The notes under the pieces: generated by a model
What the model was told of the DNA's origin: nothing
The model's input: only the letters and a program-made list of their open reading frames with translations
Databases searched by the model: none
In this document: positions 11,601 through 16,715 of the stretch, in pieces
How positions within the stretch are numbered: position 1 is the stretch's first letter
How the letters are laid out: every line of letters starts with the position of its first letter
Made by a program: the position numbers and the translations under genes
DNA from: a virus
Length of the DNA: 24,711 nt
Reading direction: 5' to 3' (one strand)
IMG/VR virus record: IMGVR_UViG_3300024262_000226
Location: 1-24,711 of that record

Positions 11601-12235
11601 CAATAGCTCTTGAAGATATAAAGAAAATTACTCAGGGTCCTGAGGATAAATGTCAAGAAATGACTAAATACCCAAATAAAGACTTTGTTAATATGTTACA
11701 GACGAACATAAAGGCACAAGACGTGATTGATTATCTTAATAGTGTAACATTTAATAGTGATAATATTAAATTATTTATATATGGTGTCGCAACTCAAAAT
11801 AAGGCTGTTAGACAAAATGTATATAATAATAATTTAACCAACTTATTTACTAACCGAGAAATAAAACCAGATAATAGAACAACCCTATTCAATTCACAAG
11901 CGTGTTTATCGGGAAATGAACAAGTCTTTCCGATTGCATCTTTTAATACTATAGAGGACTCATTAAACTTTATGAAAGAAACATATAACCCTTTTAGCGC
12001 GTGGTTAGATAGTATGGATACTATATTGCAACAAACACAAGTAAATGATGCGACACCTAAAACGTTAACGTACTTTTATATGTCTCAAATATATGAGATT
12101 GATAAAATAGAAGGAACTCCACAACAGGTAATATCTATTGTCGATAACAAAATGACAAACAATGATGTATATACGGATGAGTTTAATCAGTGGTTAGATA
12201 TATTCACTTCAGCTTTAAATAGAGGTGATATTTGA
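5597..12235 (+). CDS. Giant baseplate hub-like protein, 2212 aa
   Basis: The N-terminal part (residues about 128-240) has GISNISVKMNASFKSFVTIE, DVQGRVLFEQGENSPYSAFF and a LKGYYGKAMRYEL segment, a beta-rich pattern of large-phage hub-like proteins. Near the C-terminus, residues about 1904-1961 (SYTCQVQSLGNVMIQPTMYF, then FYGPYLIMDVSHNIS and GFSTSFQGTRVP) match the late-control-D/gp27/VgrG hub signature: 'lGN..i.P.m...l', '..G.Y.i..V.H.i', '.F.T...G.r'. Between them lie roughly 1650 residues rich in Asn, Tyr, Ser and Asp that I cannot assign. T4 gp27 is 391 aa, so this would be a hub with a huge insertion or a fusion of several baseplate proteins. The start ATG lies inside the LysM-like gene (11-base overlap). 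No Shine-Dalgarno sequence, signal peptide or membrane segment is seen. The hub role is inferred from two short signatures and gene order. Confidence 0.65.
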   Translation: MAGNKFFNNQDVYVETDYDNIIIVDPNKVVDSDGKVSERLVNHEELVMYASLEAKVLPRSKLVLGSNFDDTIQNIRVGAINRGGTVNFMKPQVQDTGDGETQDSYLDTSWTDNLTLGQTRRGDVDSQLLGISNISVKMNASFKSFVTIEMEDVQGRVLFEQGENSPYSAFFQYPYPLFTLVLKGYYGKAMRYELMLIDFNARFDPQSGNYKITINLITRTHALLADIPTECLFALPHMYPRTVTIGPNKTSTQTGEGTQEVKQIKTTKGYDMIKSVYSSYKAKGLIDENFPELTLNQMLMKMQNFENYVMQAYGKEDMSALNDIETYLNTINEYRNDIFGNYTDNWETKNIDKNLKLITNIPNDPILYSYKKVFSAPKEILNNKANSISELDGIIKKYNKLLNDNTTFGTNGQATIGKEKIETALFCDVKISDFIQDKPEIEYVDMRATYEVRNNGTVPNEVELSDFKINVIGKELAFPNYEANAETLEIEESTLLNTYFIFGDTLNSVNLKNNTFLGKLKNLEDKFKNKRQIIEEKLSIALAEKIASPDVGLGFRPTIRNVVAVISASADAFLRLMDEVHDKSWEQRENPIRVGAVMSPEKSEGIETTQVNALLTGLASMGSSSDIPKPVVYPWPQYFVASVDESGNEIYEDKYPGDPSESGKIQGWLTEVWPEIQFVEEFIKGSTEKEESNLDYDYPNTYKENPYISCNAIEFPFENQPYRNLSVIPFLYELYERTFVNSNYTKLFREGGYKDELYAVCADFENINLKESVTKSPELIELLKNFSFSYENLLKYMKSISNNGQGEFWNLFVRGNYTTPYLKSLIDRDFGVYKMSYLDGNSVSVEASTQSSEKLTNYIKSNQSDELTFSDGYPFNNLSWLQKNISQGSSISSIRLSNDTSKMFSFDENKKTLASFSNDDERYDKKMYSYFEWTMNKSTNPNQEVSTLESSVNSSGDNSFNTNAQVINYYNNRTKEKFVLTESVLDYGDEYDTTKNFITNSQTTSLLNTPYFINSILKGVENEKNSNKDPYVALGYLYLNSLPLSTLKEKFKSYNTNVTTDLNYIFATLNKFAAIHKIPYYWILKYGSIWYRYKKYKKNGVDILDDIWKDFDYKEAYDPISSNTSKSYTFNGYDNESVTIKQLEETEDTVIIDLGSEFLPPQELFETKTFEFSSVQNGFYPKVMNDIYYYFTKKDVFTGYTSNEIVNAQTNKNLKIGNSVKGSFNQNTNSGDTLSEYKMTTWSQYFTIKGNYDFRENQEDKLLIVPSFGDVKFNQSKFECFNQIGGHKQNLITNPSIYNGGVRSLWSAPNYGYFSNEMVDKPTPSQYIKHINPDDRNAQSFNLGNDTTVSYSSIDDIFGVFTEEMLDNFETYFLNFCQVDNKFNIDLVNRGGDTFTEFLNSDVIKNQYNGDEIPDTELNRLKSLYENQGSAYNGIELSEYDLNLPRVMKELFMVDSPTLTDNIDQDLKSISDAQSSRFVNFHISEALNRDVVLKIGNPEKYDNKVYGSITTVTNQKIESPYDFGNYINNSLPTQGGAVTLGESIGLYPEAWSAMTINVGEFNEDGFKYSDNGSYLTDFFVDMDYEFTEDNVKKLSSLIKIYAAKKGQDITYNKSNFIQDLNKNLTEKEEFQENVLNNIFIKLNRDLPSVAITDDPTRISKIDGNVIKLDLWKSFQTLNDKWISGQDFKERTIFEDFLFLDRANRPIGNKIDINIKQLEGRFRNRNPRQNIYGLFGFIYGDNNFTFMPTPAYTNFYGRDERVKNGLPVPQDIPNDLFGTFMEVDTRDSRPRVLGVYQGQPSTKLGMGQNTNIRVGDDSFDITNPSDCPLRENQQNKTDYSDSNRCVGFQVDFGKRNQGVFNSVSIDMAQHKNTAASYQVLEELGSQTSGQKVAQQTQSYYDIYRSASYTCQVQSLGNVMIQPTMYFNLTNVPMFYGPYLIMDVSHNISSRGFSTSFQGTRVPKFSLSTPSQLVASINRKILDSYKQRLRQIESNTPSGQTNNSIALEDIKKITQGPEDKCQEMTKYPNKDFVNMLQTNIKAQDVIDYLNSVTFNSDNIKLFIYGVATQNKAVRQNVYNNNLTNLFTNREIKPDNRTTLFNSQACLSGNEQVFPIASFNTIEDSLNFMKETYNPFSAWLDSMDTILQQTQVNDATPKTLTYFYMSQIYEIDKIEGTPQQVISIVDNKMTNNDVYTDEFNQWLDIFTSALNRGDI

Positions 12236-12254
12236 ATATTTCGTTTAACCAATA

Positions 12255-12268
12255 TATTTATATAAAAA
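12255..12268 (+). promoter_or_regulatory. Candidate late promoter or leader motif, second copy
   Basis: The 14-mer TATTTATATAAAAA, identical to the copy at 543-556, lies 6 bases before the start codon of the 74-aa gene at 12275. It sits in the short gap after the 2212-aa gene. Exact repetition of the 14-mer in two of the few non-coding gaps is the evidence; its function is inferred. Confidence 0.45.
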
Positions 12269-12274
12269 ACAACT

Positions 12275-12499
12275 ATGAATATAAAAAATTTATTAGATAC
12301 CTATCTAAACAAAGATGCTAGATTAACTGAACGCGATAACGGTAATGGTTATAAAGAAGTTTGCGATTTAGATACTGGCGATTGTTATACGGTAAGAATG
12401 AAAGACGGTCTAATAGAAAGAGTTGATAATACTATGAAGGTTAATAGAACTCTTAGAGTTGAGACATCTACAGGTATGAAAACATTACTAAACGGATAA
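12275..12499 (+). CDS. Small protein of unknown function, 74 aa
   Basis: I do not recognise the family. The protein begins with a short amphipathic helix (MNIKNLLDTYLNKDARL), followed by LTE at residues 17-19 and a beta-rich remainder with two Cys in the motif CDLDTGDCY (residues about 29-37). It ends with a Thr-rich segment. It follows the repeated 14-mer, and the next gene begins 12 bases after its stop, so the two form one unit that ends at the terminator at 13157-13186. Its place after tail genes and behind the putative late motif suggests a virion component. The amphipathic N-terminus ending in L-x-E is reminiscent of T4 capsid-targeting peptides cleaved by the prohead protease, but one short motif is weak evidence. 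It is probably a real gene, because it is tightly packed and in phase with the gene layout. Confidence 0.7.
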   Translation: MNIKNLLDTYLNKDARLTERDNGNGYKEVCDLDTGDCYTVRMKDGLIERVDNTMKVNRTLRVETSTGMKTLLNG

Positions 12500-12510
12500 A
12501 TATTATTAAG

Positions 12511-13131
12511 ATGTCGATAGATAAAAATATATTAGAAGAAATAAAGAGATATAGAAGTATCACTGACTATGTTTTAGAACAAGAAGAGTTAGAGTTACCT
12601 CCATTACCTGATGAAGGTGGTGAAGAAGATATAACGTCTGATGAGGGAGGTGTAGATGAAGTACCGGAACCTATTGATGTAAGCTCTGACCCTGAGGTGG
12701 AAGTTGTTGGTGATGAAGGAGAAGAAGTTTCCGATGAAGGAGGAACTGAGGAGTTAGACATTACCGATTTAGTCACCACTCAAAAAGATATATCACAAAA
12801 ACAAGATGATTATATGGAAGCTATGTTTGGTAAGTTAGACGATTTAACTAGTAAATTAGGAGAAATGGATACTATACTAGATAAGATTAATAGTTTGGAA
12901 AGTAAAGTAGAAAAATATCGACAAAAAACGCCTGAGGAGAAGTTACAACTAAGAAGTTTAGATAGTTATCCATATAATCAAAAACTAAGTGAGTTTTTTA
13001 CTGATAAGCAGGATGAATTAGAAAAGACCGGTAAACATGAATATGTTTTAACTGATGATGAAGTTGAAAACTATTCAGAAAATGACATCAAACAATCATT
13101 TGACAAACCATTTGAGGATGAGGGATTTTAA
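12511..13131 (+). CDS. Acidic coiled-coil protein of unknown function, 206 aa
   Basis: This protein has three parts. A basic/hydrophobic N-terminal helix (ILEEIKRYRSITDYVLEQEE, residues 7-26) comes first. A strongly acidic, Gly-rich linker with repeated DEGG units follows (residues about 30-85). Then comes a probable coiled coil (residues about 90-140, KLDDLTSKLGEMDTILDKI) and a charged C-terminal domain ending in DEGF. There are no cysteines and no transmembrane segment. The family is not recognised. It shares a unit with the 74-aa gene, and a strong terminator lies 25 bases after its stop. The composition fits a scaffold, internal head protein or assembly chaperone; the helix followed by an L-E-Q-E sequence could be a prohead-protease site. 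These roles are speculative; that it is a real gene is well supported by length and position. Confidence 0.75.
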   Translation: MSIDKNILEEIKRYRSITDYVLEQEELELPPLPDEGGEEDITSDEGGVDEVPEPIDVSSDPEVEVVGDEGEEVSDEGGTEELDITDLVTTQKDISQKQDDYMEAMFGKLDDLTSKLGEMDTILDKINSLESKVEKYRQKTPEEKLQLRSLDSYPYNQKLSEFFTDKQDELEKTGKHEYVLTDDEVENYSENDIKQSFDKPFEDEGF

Positions 13132-13156
13132 TTAAAATAACCTTATTATATGTAAT

Positions 13157-13186
13157 AAAAAAAGAGACTAAAAAGTCTCTTTTTTT
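13157..13186 (+). terminator. Strong intrinsic terminator closing the structural block
   Basis: A perfect inverted repeat: the left arm AAAAAAAGAGACT (13157-13169) pairs with AGTCTCTTTTTTT (13174-13186) around an AAAA loop. The T-tract gives a standard rho-independent terminator on the + strand, and the A-tract could serve the other strand as well. It lies 25 bases after the 206-aa gene and just before the gp32 promoter. Confidence 0.93.
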
Positions 13187-13198
13187 GTGTTAAGTAAT

Positions 13199-13228
13199 TT
13201 GACTTACCAAGTTTCTTAGTTATATTTG
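13199..13228 (+). promoter_or_regulatory. Bacteroidetes-type promoter for gp32 and the replication cassette
   Basis: TTG at 13199-13201 and TATATTTG at 13221-13228 are separated by 19 bases. This matches the Bacteroidetes primary-sigma consensus (TTG near -33, TAnnTTTG near -7). The expected start is about 6-8 bases downstream, giving a leader of roughly 35 bases before the ATG at 13272. It follows the terminator at 13157-13186 directly, as expected for a new transcription unit. It implies that this unit uses the host RNA polymerase. Confidence 0.7.
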
Positions 13229-13271
13229 TATAGATTAACAGATAATAATTTTAAGAATAAAAGAAAAAACT

Positions 13272-14123
13272 ATGGCAAACGCACTTGACGCAGTACTAGC
13301 ACAGTACGACAAAAACGTAACATCTCGCGGTAATGGAGATGGAATGACACAAGAAGAGAGGTTGAAAAAATACTTCACGACTTACCTACCTAAAGGGACT
13401 AAATCGGGACAATCTAGAGTCAGAATCCTACCAACACCTGATGGCTCATCACCTTTTAAAGAGGTGTGGTTCCATGAAGTACAAGTAGATGGTCGATGGG
13501 TTAAACTATACGACCCAGGTAAGAATGATGGGGAACGTTCTCCATTGACTGAGGTTTATGAAGAGTTGATGTCTACAGGTAAAGAGGCGGATAAGAAATT
13601 GGCGATGCAATATCGACCACGTAAGTTTTATATCGTCAAACTTATTGACCGAAACAACGAGGAGGATGGTATTAAATTTTGGAGGTTTAAAGACAACTAT
13701 AAGCAAGAAGGAATTCTCGACAAAATCATCCCAATTTGGAGAGCAAAGGGTGATGTAACTGACGCAAATGAAGGGAGAGACCTTATCATTGAACTTGTAA
13801 AGTCAAAAACTAATTCAGGGATTGAGTATACAGTTGTTCAAACAATCATGTACGATGACCCTATGGTGTTGTCTGAAGATAAGGGTACGATGAAAGATTG
13901 GATGGAAGATGAGATGACATGGTCTGACGTGTATGCTCAAAGACCTGTCGAATACTTGGAAGCGGTTGCTCGTGGGGAAACTCCTGTATGGGACTCAGAA
14001 CTTAAGAAGTTTGTTTATGGTGATAACACTACTGAGACTATTGGAGGTGAGAATAAAACAACTACAACAGAGGAAAAAGACCCGCAGTCGACTACTGAAG
14101 TCGATAGTGACCTTCCTTTCTAA
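13272..14123 (+). CDS. gp32: gp32-like single-stranded DNA-binding protein
   Basis: This 283-aa protein coats ssDNA during phage replication and recombination and organises the replisome. It follows the gp32 layout: a basic N-terminal segment (residues 1-45, for cooperative self-association in T4), an OB-fold core (about 46-225) with aromatic and basic strands (RVRILPTPDG, VWFHEV, RKFYIVKLIDR, KFWRFK), and a Thr/Glu-rich acidic tail (about 255-283). Two departures from T4 stand out. There is no cysteine at all, so the T4-type zinc site is absent; the segment that would hold it reads KLYDPGKNDGERSPL. The protein ends in DSDLPF, like bacterial SSB tips. The A-rich leader lacks a Shine-Dalgarno sequence. 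It is first in the cassette behind a strong promoter, and a hairpin separates it from uvsX, fitting the high amounts needed. The assignment is confident from pattern, size and the uvsX neighbour. Confidence 0.9.
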   Translation: MANALDAVLAQYDKNVTSRGNGDGMTQEERLKKYFTTYLPKGTKSGQSRVRILPTPDGSSPFKEVWFHEVQVDGRWVKLYDPGKNDGERSPLTEVYEELMSTGKEADKKLAMQYRPRKFYIVKLIDRNNEEDGIKFWRFKDNYKQEGILDKIIPIWRAKGDVTDANEGRDLIIELVKSKTNSGIEYTVVQTIMYDDPMVLSEDKGTMKDWMEDEMTWSDVYAQRPVEYLEAVARGETPVWDSELKKFVYGDNTTETIGGENKTTTTEEKDPQSTTEVDSDLPF

Positions 14124-14136
14124 CGACCAAAACTAC

Positions 14137-14170
14137 TGATGGTGGGGGATAATACCTCCACCATCATTTT
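14137..14170 (+). terminator. Hairpin between gp32 and uvsX, probable partial terminator
   Basis: A 12-bp stem (TGATGGTGGGGG at 14137-14148 with CCTCCACCATCA at 14155-14166, one G-T pair) encloses an ATAATA loop and is followed by a short T-rich run (TTTTATTT). The T-tract is interrupted, so read-through is likely. It starts 14 bases after the gp32 stop and would let gp32 be made in excess over downstream genes, and could also protect the gp32 mRNA 3' end. Confidence 0.75.
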
Positions 14171-14181
14171 ATTTAAAAAAA

Positions 14182-15201
14182 ATGGCTATTAAAAAGAAAG
14201 ACTTTAAAGATATAAAGAAGAGATTTTCTTCTTCAGCAAAATTTAAACCACAGAGGTTTCACGACTTAGGTAAAGAATTTTTAGATGCGGTCGGGGTACC
14301 AGGTCCTGCTATCGGACATATTAATATGATGTTAGGTCACTCTGACACGGGAAAGACTACCGCGTTAGTTAAAGCGGCAGTTGACGCTCAGAAAAAAGGT
14401 GTACTACCAGTTTTTATTATTACAGAACAAAAGTGGTCTTTTGAACACGCAAAACTTATGGGGTTTGATTGTGAAGAAGTGGTTGATGAAGAAACTGGAG
14501 AACTTGATTGGGACGGATTCTTTATATTTAATAATGATTTTGAGTATATTGAGCAAATAACTTTATTTATAAATGAGTTATTGGACTCCCAAGAAAAGGG
14601 GGAGTTAGATTATGATTTATTATTTTTATGGGACTCAGTTGGTTCGGTACCTTGTAAGATGACCTATGAAGGTAAAGGAGGTAAACAACATAACGCGGCG
14701 GTACTTGCCGATAAAATCGGGATGGGAATAAACCAACGTATCTCAGGGTCTCGTAGGTCAGATTCAAAACATGAAAATACCCTACTTATTGTTAATCAAC
14801 CTTGGGTCGAACTTCCTGACAACCCTTTTAGTCAACCAAAAATTAAAGCGAAAGGAGGTGAAGCGATTTGGTTAAACTCATCACTTGTATTTTTGTTTGG
14901 TAATCAAAAAGGTGCGGGTACAAGTAAAATAACGGCGGTTAAAGATAAGAGAAAAGTAAAATTTGCAACTCGTACAAGAGTTTCAGTACTTAAAAACCAT
15001 ATTAATGGATTAGGATATGAGGACGGAAGAATCCTCGTAACCGCTCATGGGTTCTTAGCGGGTAAAGATGCGGCTGAGGAAAAAAAGTCTATTGAAGGAT
15101 ACAAATCCGAACAATCGGAATATTGGAAAGAAGTCATCGGAACAGGTGGTGACTTTAATCTTGAAGAAGATGGTGGAACCTTCGATATAAATGCGTTGTG
15201 A
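14182..15201 (+). CDS. uvsX: UvsX/RecA-type recombinase
   Basis: This 339-aa ATP-dependent strand-exchange protein drives recombination-dependent replication in T4-type phages together with gp32. Walker A is GHSDTGKTT (residues 52-60). A TEQ follows the second core strand (Glu82, the position of the RecA catalytic Glu). Walker B is LLFLWDS (146-152, Asp151), and the sensor strand reads LLIVNQPWVEL with Gln206. KAKGGEAIWLNSS (223-234) lies in the region of the second DNA-binding loop. The Walker A is closer to the normal GxxxxGKT form than the T4 UvsX version. The acidic C-terminus (LEEDGGTF) is typical of RecA-family tails. No Shine-Dalgarno sequence is present, only an A-run before the ATG. 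Its TGA overlaps the GTG start of the nuclease gene. RecA fold is certain; UvsX is chosen over bacterial RecA from size and gp32 adjacency. Confidence 0.92.
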   Translation: MAIKKKDFKDIKKRFSSSAKFKPQRFHDLGKEFLDAVGVPGPAIGHINMMLGHSDTGKTTALVKAAVDAQKKGVLPVFIITEQKWSFEHAKLMGFDCEEVVDEETGELDWDGFFIFNNDFEYIEQITLFINELLDSQEKGELDYDLLFLWDSVGSVPCKMTYEGKGGKQHNAAVLADKIGMGINQRISGSRRSDSKHENTLLIVNQPWVELPDNPFSQPKIKAKGGEAIWLNSSLVFLFGNQKGAGTSKITAVKDKRKVKFATRTRVSVLKNHINGLGYEDGRILVTAHGFLAGKDAAEEKKSIEGYKSEQSEYWKEVIGTGGDFNLEEDGGTFDINAL

Positions 15202-16211
15202 CCAAAACTTTATTAGTTGACGGGAATAACCTATTTAAAATTGGTTATCATGGGGTCCGCGAATATTATCATAAAGGTAACCATATAGGTGGTATATACC
15301 ATTTTGTGAATACCTTACGTAGGTTTATTGACGAATACAACTATGATAAGGTTATTGTTTTTTGGGATGGGGAAGATAATTCTATACAGAGAAAAAAGAT
15401 TTTTCCAGAATATAAAGAAAATAGAAGATATAATAGACTGAATGATATTCAGAAACAATCTTATAGTTGGCAACTAAAGAGAGTTAAAGAGTATTTGGAA
15501 GAGATGTTTATTCGACAAATTAATGTTGATGGTAATGAGGCGGATGATATGATAGCACAATACTGTCAAATTTCGGAAGATGAACACAAAACAATATTTT
15601 CGGCGGACAAAGACCTAACACAACTAATATGTGAAAAAGTCCAAGTCTACTCTCCGTCACAAAAACAAATGATTAAGAATGGGGATAAGGTTAAGTTAAG
15701 TAGTATTGAGATACCTCACCAAAACATAAGCACATTTAAAATTATATCGGGAGATAAGTCAGATAATATTGATGGTATTTATTATTTTGGGGAAAAAACA
15801 TTTGTAAAGTTATTTCCTGAAATTGTTGATTCTATAGTATCTGTTGACGATATTTTAACTAAAGGTGAACAATTACATGAAAACGATAAAGACAATAAGG
15901 CGTTACAAAACCTTCTTTCAGGTAAAACAAAAAGAGGGGTATACGGTGAAGAATTTTATTTAATTAATAGGAAGTTGGTAGATTTATCTATACCTTTGCT
16001 AACTGAAGAGGCAATAGAAATAGTCAAACTTTATTATGAAGAAGATATAGACCCTGAAGGTCGAGGTTATCAAAATCTAATGAGAATGATGATGGACGAT
16101 GGAATATTTAAGTATTTACCAAAAACAGACAATGCGTGGGTCTATTTCTTGACCCCTTTTATGAAACTAACAAGAAAAGAAAAACGAAGGTTTAAAAAAA
16201 CAAAAAATTAA
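15198..16211 (+). CDS. rnh: 5'-3' exonuclease / flap endonuclease (T4 RNase H type)
   Basis: This 337-aa nuclease of the FEN/PIN superfamily would remove RNA primers and 5' flaps during lagging-strand synthesis. The metal-binding acidic motifs occur in order: LLVDGNN (Asp8), VFWDGED (Asp57), DGNEADDMI (Glu114, Asp116, Asp117), SADKDLTQL (Asp137, Asp139) and SGDKSDNI (Asp186, Asp189). The last motif leads into the helix-hairpin-helix region. Size is close to T4 RNase H (305 aa). The C-terminus is strongly basic (KLTRKEKRRFKKTKN), probably for DNA contact. It starts with GTG, and the overlap GTGA with the uvsX stop suggests translational coupling; no in-frame ATG fits better, because the conserved LLVDGNN strand begins at residue 5. 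The family call is certain; rnh rather than another phage FEN is based on T4-type neighbours. Confidence 0.9.
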   Translation: MTKTLLVDGNNLFKIGYHGVREYYHKGNHIGGIYHFVNTLRRFIDEYNYDKVIVFWDGEDNSIQRKKIFPEYKENRRYNRLNDIQKQSYSWQLKRVKEYLEEMFIRQINVDGNEADDMIAQYCQISEDEHKTIFSADKDLTQLICEKVQVYSPSQKQMIKNGDKVKLSSIEIPHQNISTFKIISGDKSDNIDGIYYFGEKTFVKLFPEIVDSIVSVDDILTKGEQLHENDKDNKALQNLLSGKTKRGVYGEEFYLINRKLVDLSIPLLTEEAIEIVKLYYEEDIDPEGRGYQNLMRMMMDDGIFKYLPKTDNAWVYFLTPFMKLTRKEKRRFKKTKN

Positions 16212-16229
16212 TTTTAAAAATTAAAAAAA

Positions 16230-16685
16230 ATGATTAAGGAAAAAAGTGATATGACTAAAATGGAGTTTCTTCTAACTCTTAATGATAACATTATCGTACA
16301 AAGATATTATAATGTTAAGGGTTATAATAAAGACGCTAAGAATAGTGTCGAGTTATACGATGCGGTTGATGAAATTCGTAATCAGATTCATCAAGACCTG
16401 AAGATGAAGACAATTACATATATGTTAGATAATCAGTTTCAGATTATGACAGACCAAAACATTATGGAGACTTCTATGACTGAAGATGAAGAAAGATTCA
16501 ACGTGTACATTAAACTTAATGATGATGTAATCTATCATATGATATGGGATGGAAAAATTTATCCACCTAAAGTGAGGTATACTGTCGATGTTCGTCCACA
16601 CTTAAAGTCTGTTTTGAAGTCTCTAACTGAGGTTTTTTCTACTGACAAATTGACACACGAATTTAACGGATATAATCTAATTTGA
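16230..16685 (+). CDS. Unknown protein inside the replication cassette, 151 aa
   Basis: I do not recognise the family. The protein has an N-terminal strand (FLLTLNDNIIVQRYYNV), a helix (SVELYDAVDEIRNQI), a region with many Met, Asp and Glu (residues about 65-90), then strands ending in VYIKLNDDVIYHMIWDGKIY. A final helix follows (HLKSVLKSLTEVF). There are no cysteines, Walker motifs or membrane segments. A second possible start, Met8 at 16251, is preceded by AAGGA at 16236-16240, one of the few Shine-Dalgarno-like sequences here, so the true product may be 144 aa. It lies 18 bases after the nuclease gene and 30 bases before the helicase gene. That position suggests a replication accessory role such as helicase loading or primase-helicase contact, but no sequence motif supports it. 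Confidence 0.75.
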   Translation: MIKEKSDMTKMEFLLTLNDNIIVQRYYNVKGYNKDAKNSVELYDAVDEIRNQIHQDLKMKTITYMLDNQFQIMTDQNIMETSMTEDEERFNVYIKLNDDVIYHMIWDGKIYPPKVRYTVDVRPHLKSVLKSLTEVFSTDKLTHEFNGYNLI

Positions 16686-16715
16686 TTATACTTATTAAGA
16701 CACGTAATTTAAAAG

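Noticed and set aside
12601-12770. Repeated GATGAAGG-type units as a possible repeat array
   Set aside because: They encode the DEGG repeats of the acidic linker in the 206-aa protein and are irregularly spaced, so they are coding repeats, not a CRISPR or iteron array.
13132-13271. Possible small RNA or tRNA in the largest gap
   Set aside because: The gap is accounted for by the terminator, promoter and gp32 leader; no cloverleaf or other RNA fold was seen.
13933-14139. A 68-aa + strand open frame overlapping the end of gp32
   Set aside because: It lies in another frame of a well-supported gene and has no family pattern; most of its length is constrained by gp32.
14560-14580. TATTTATAAA-type match to the candidate late motif inside uvsX
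   Set aside because: It is within a conserved coding region and lacks the full 14-mer; it shows that the TATTTAT half alone is not specific.
16208-16224. Near-palindrome of A and T between the nuclease gene and the 151-aa gene
   Set aside because: It is only A/T, has no stable stem or T-tract ending, and is expected by chance in this gap.
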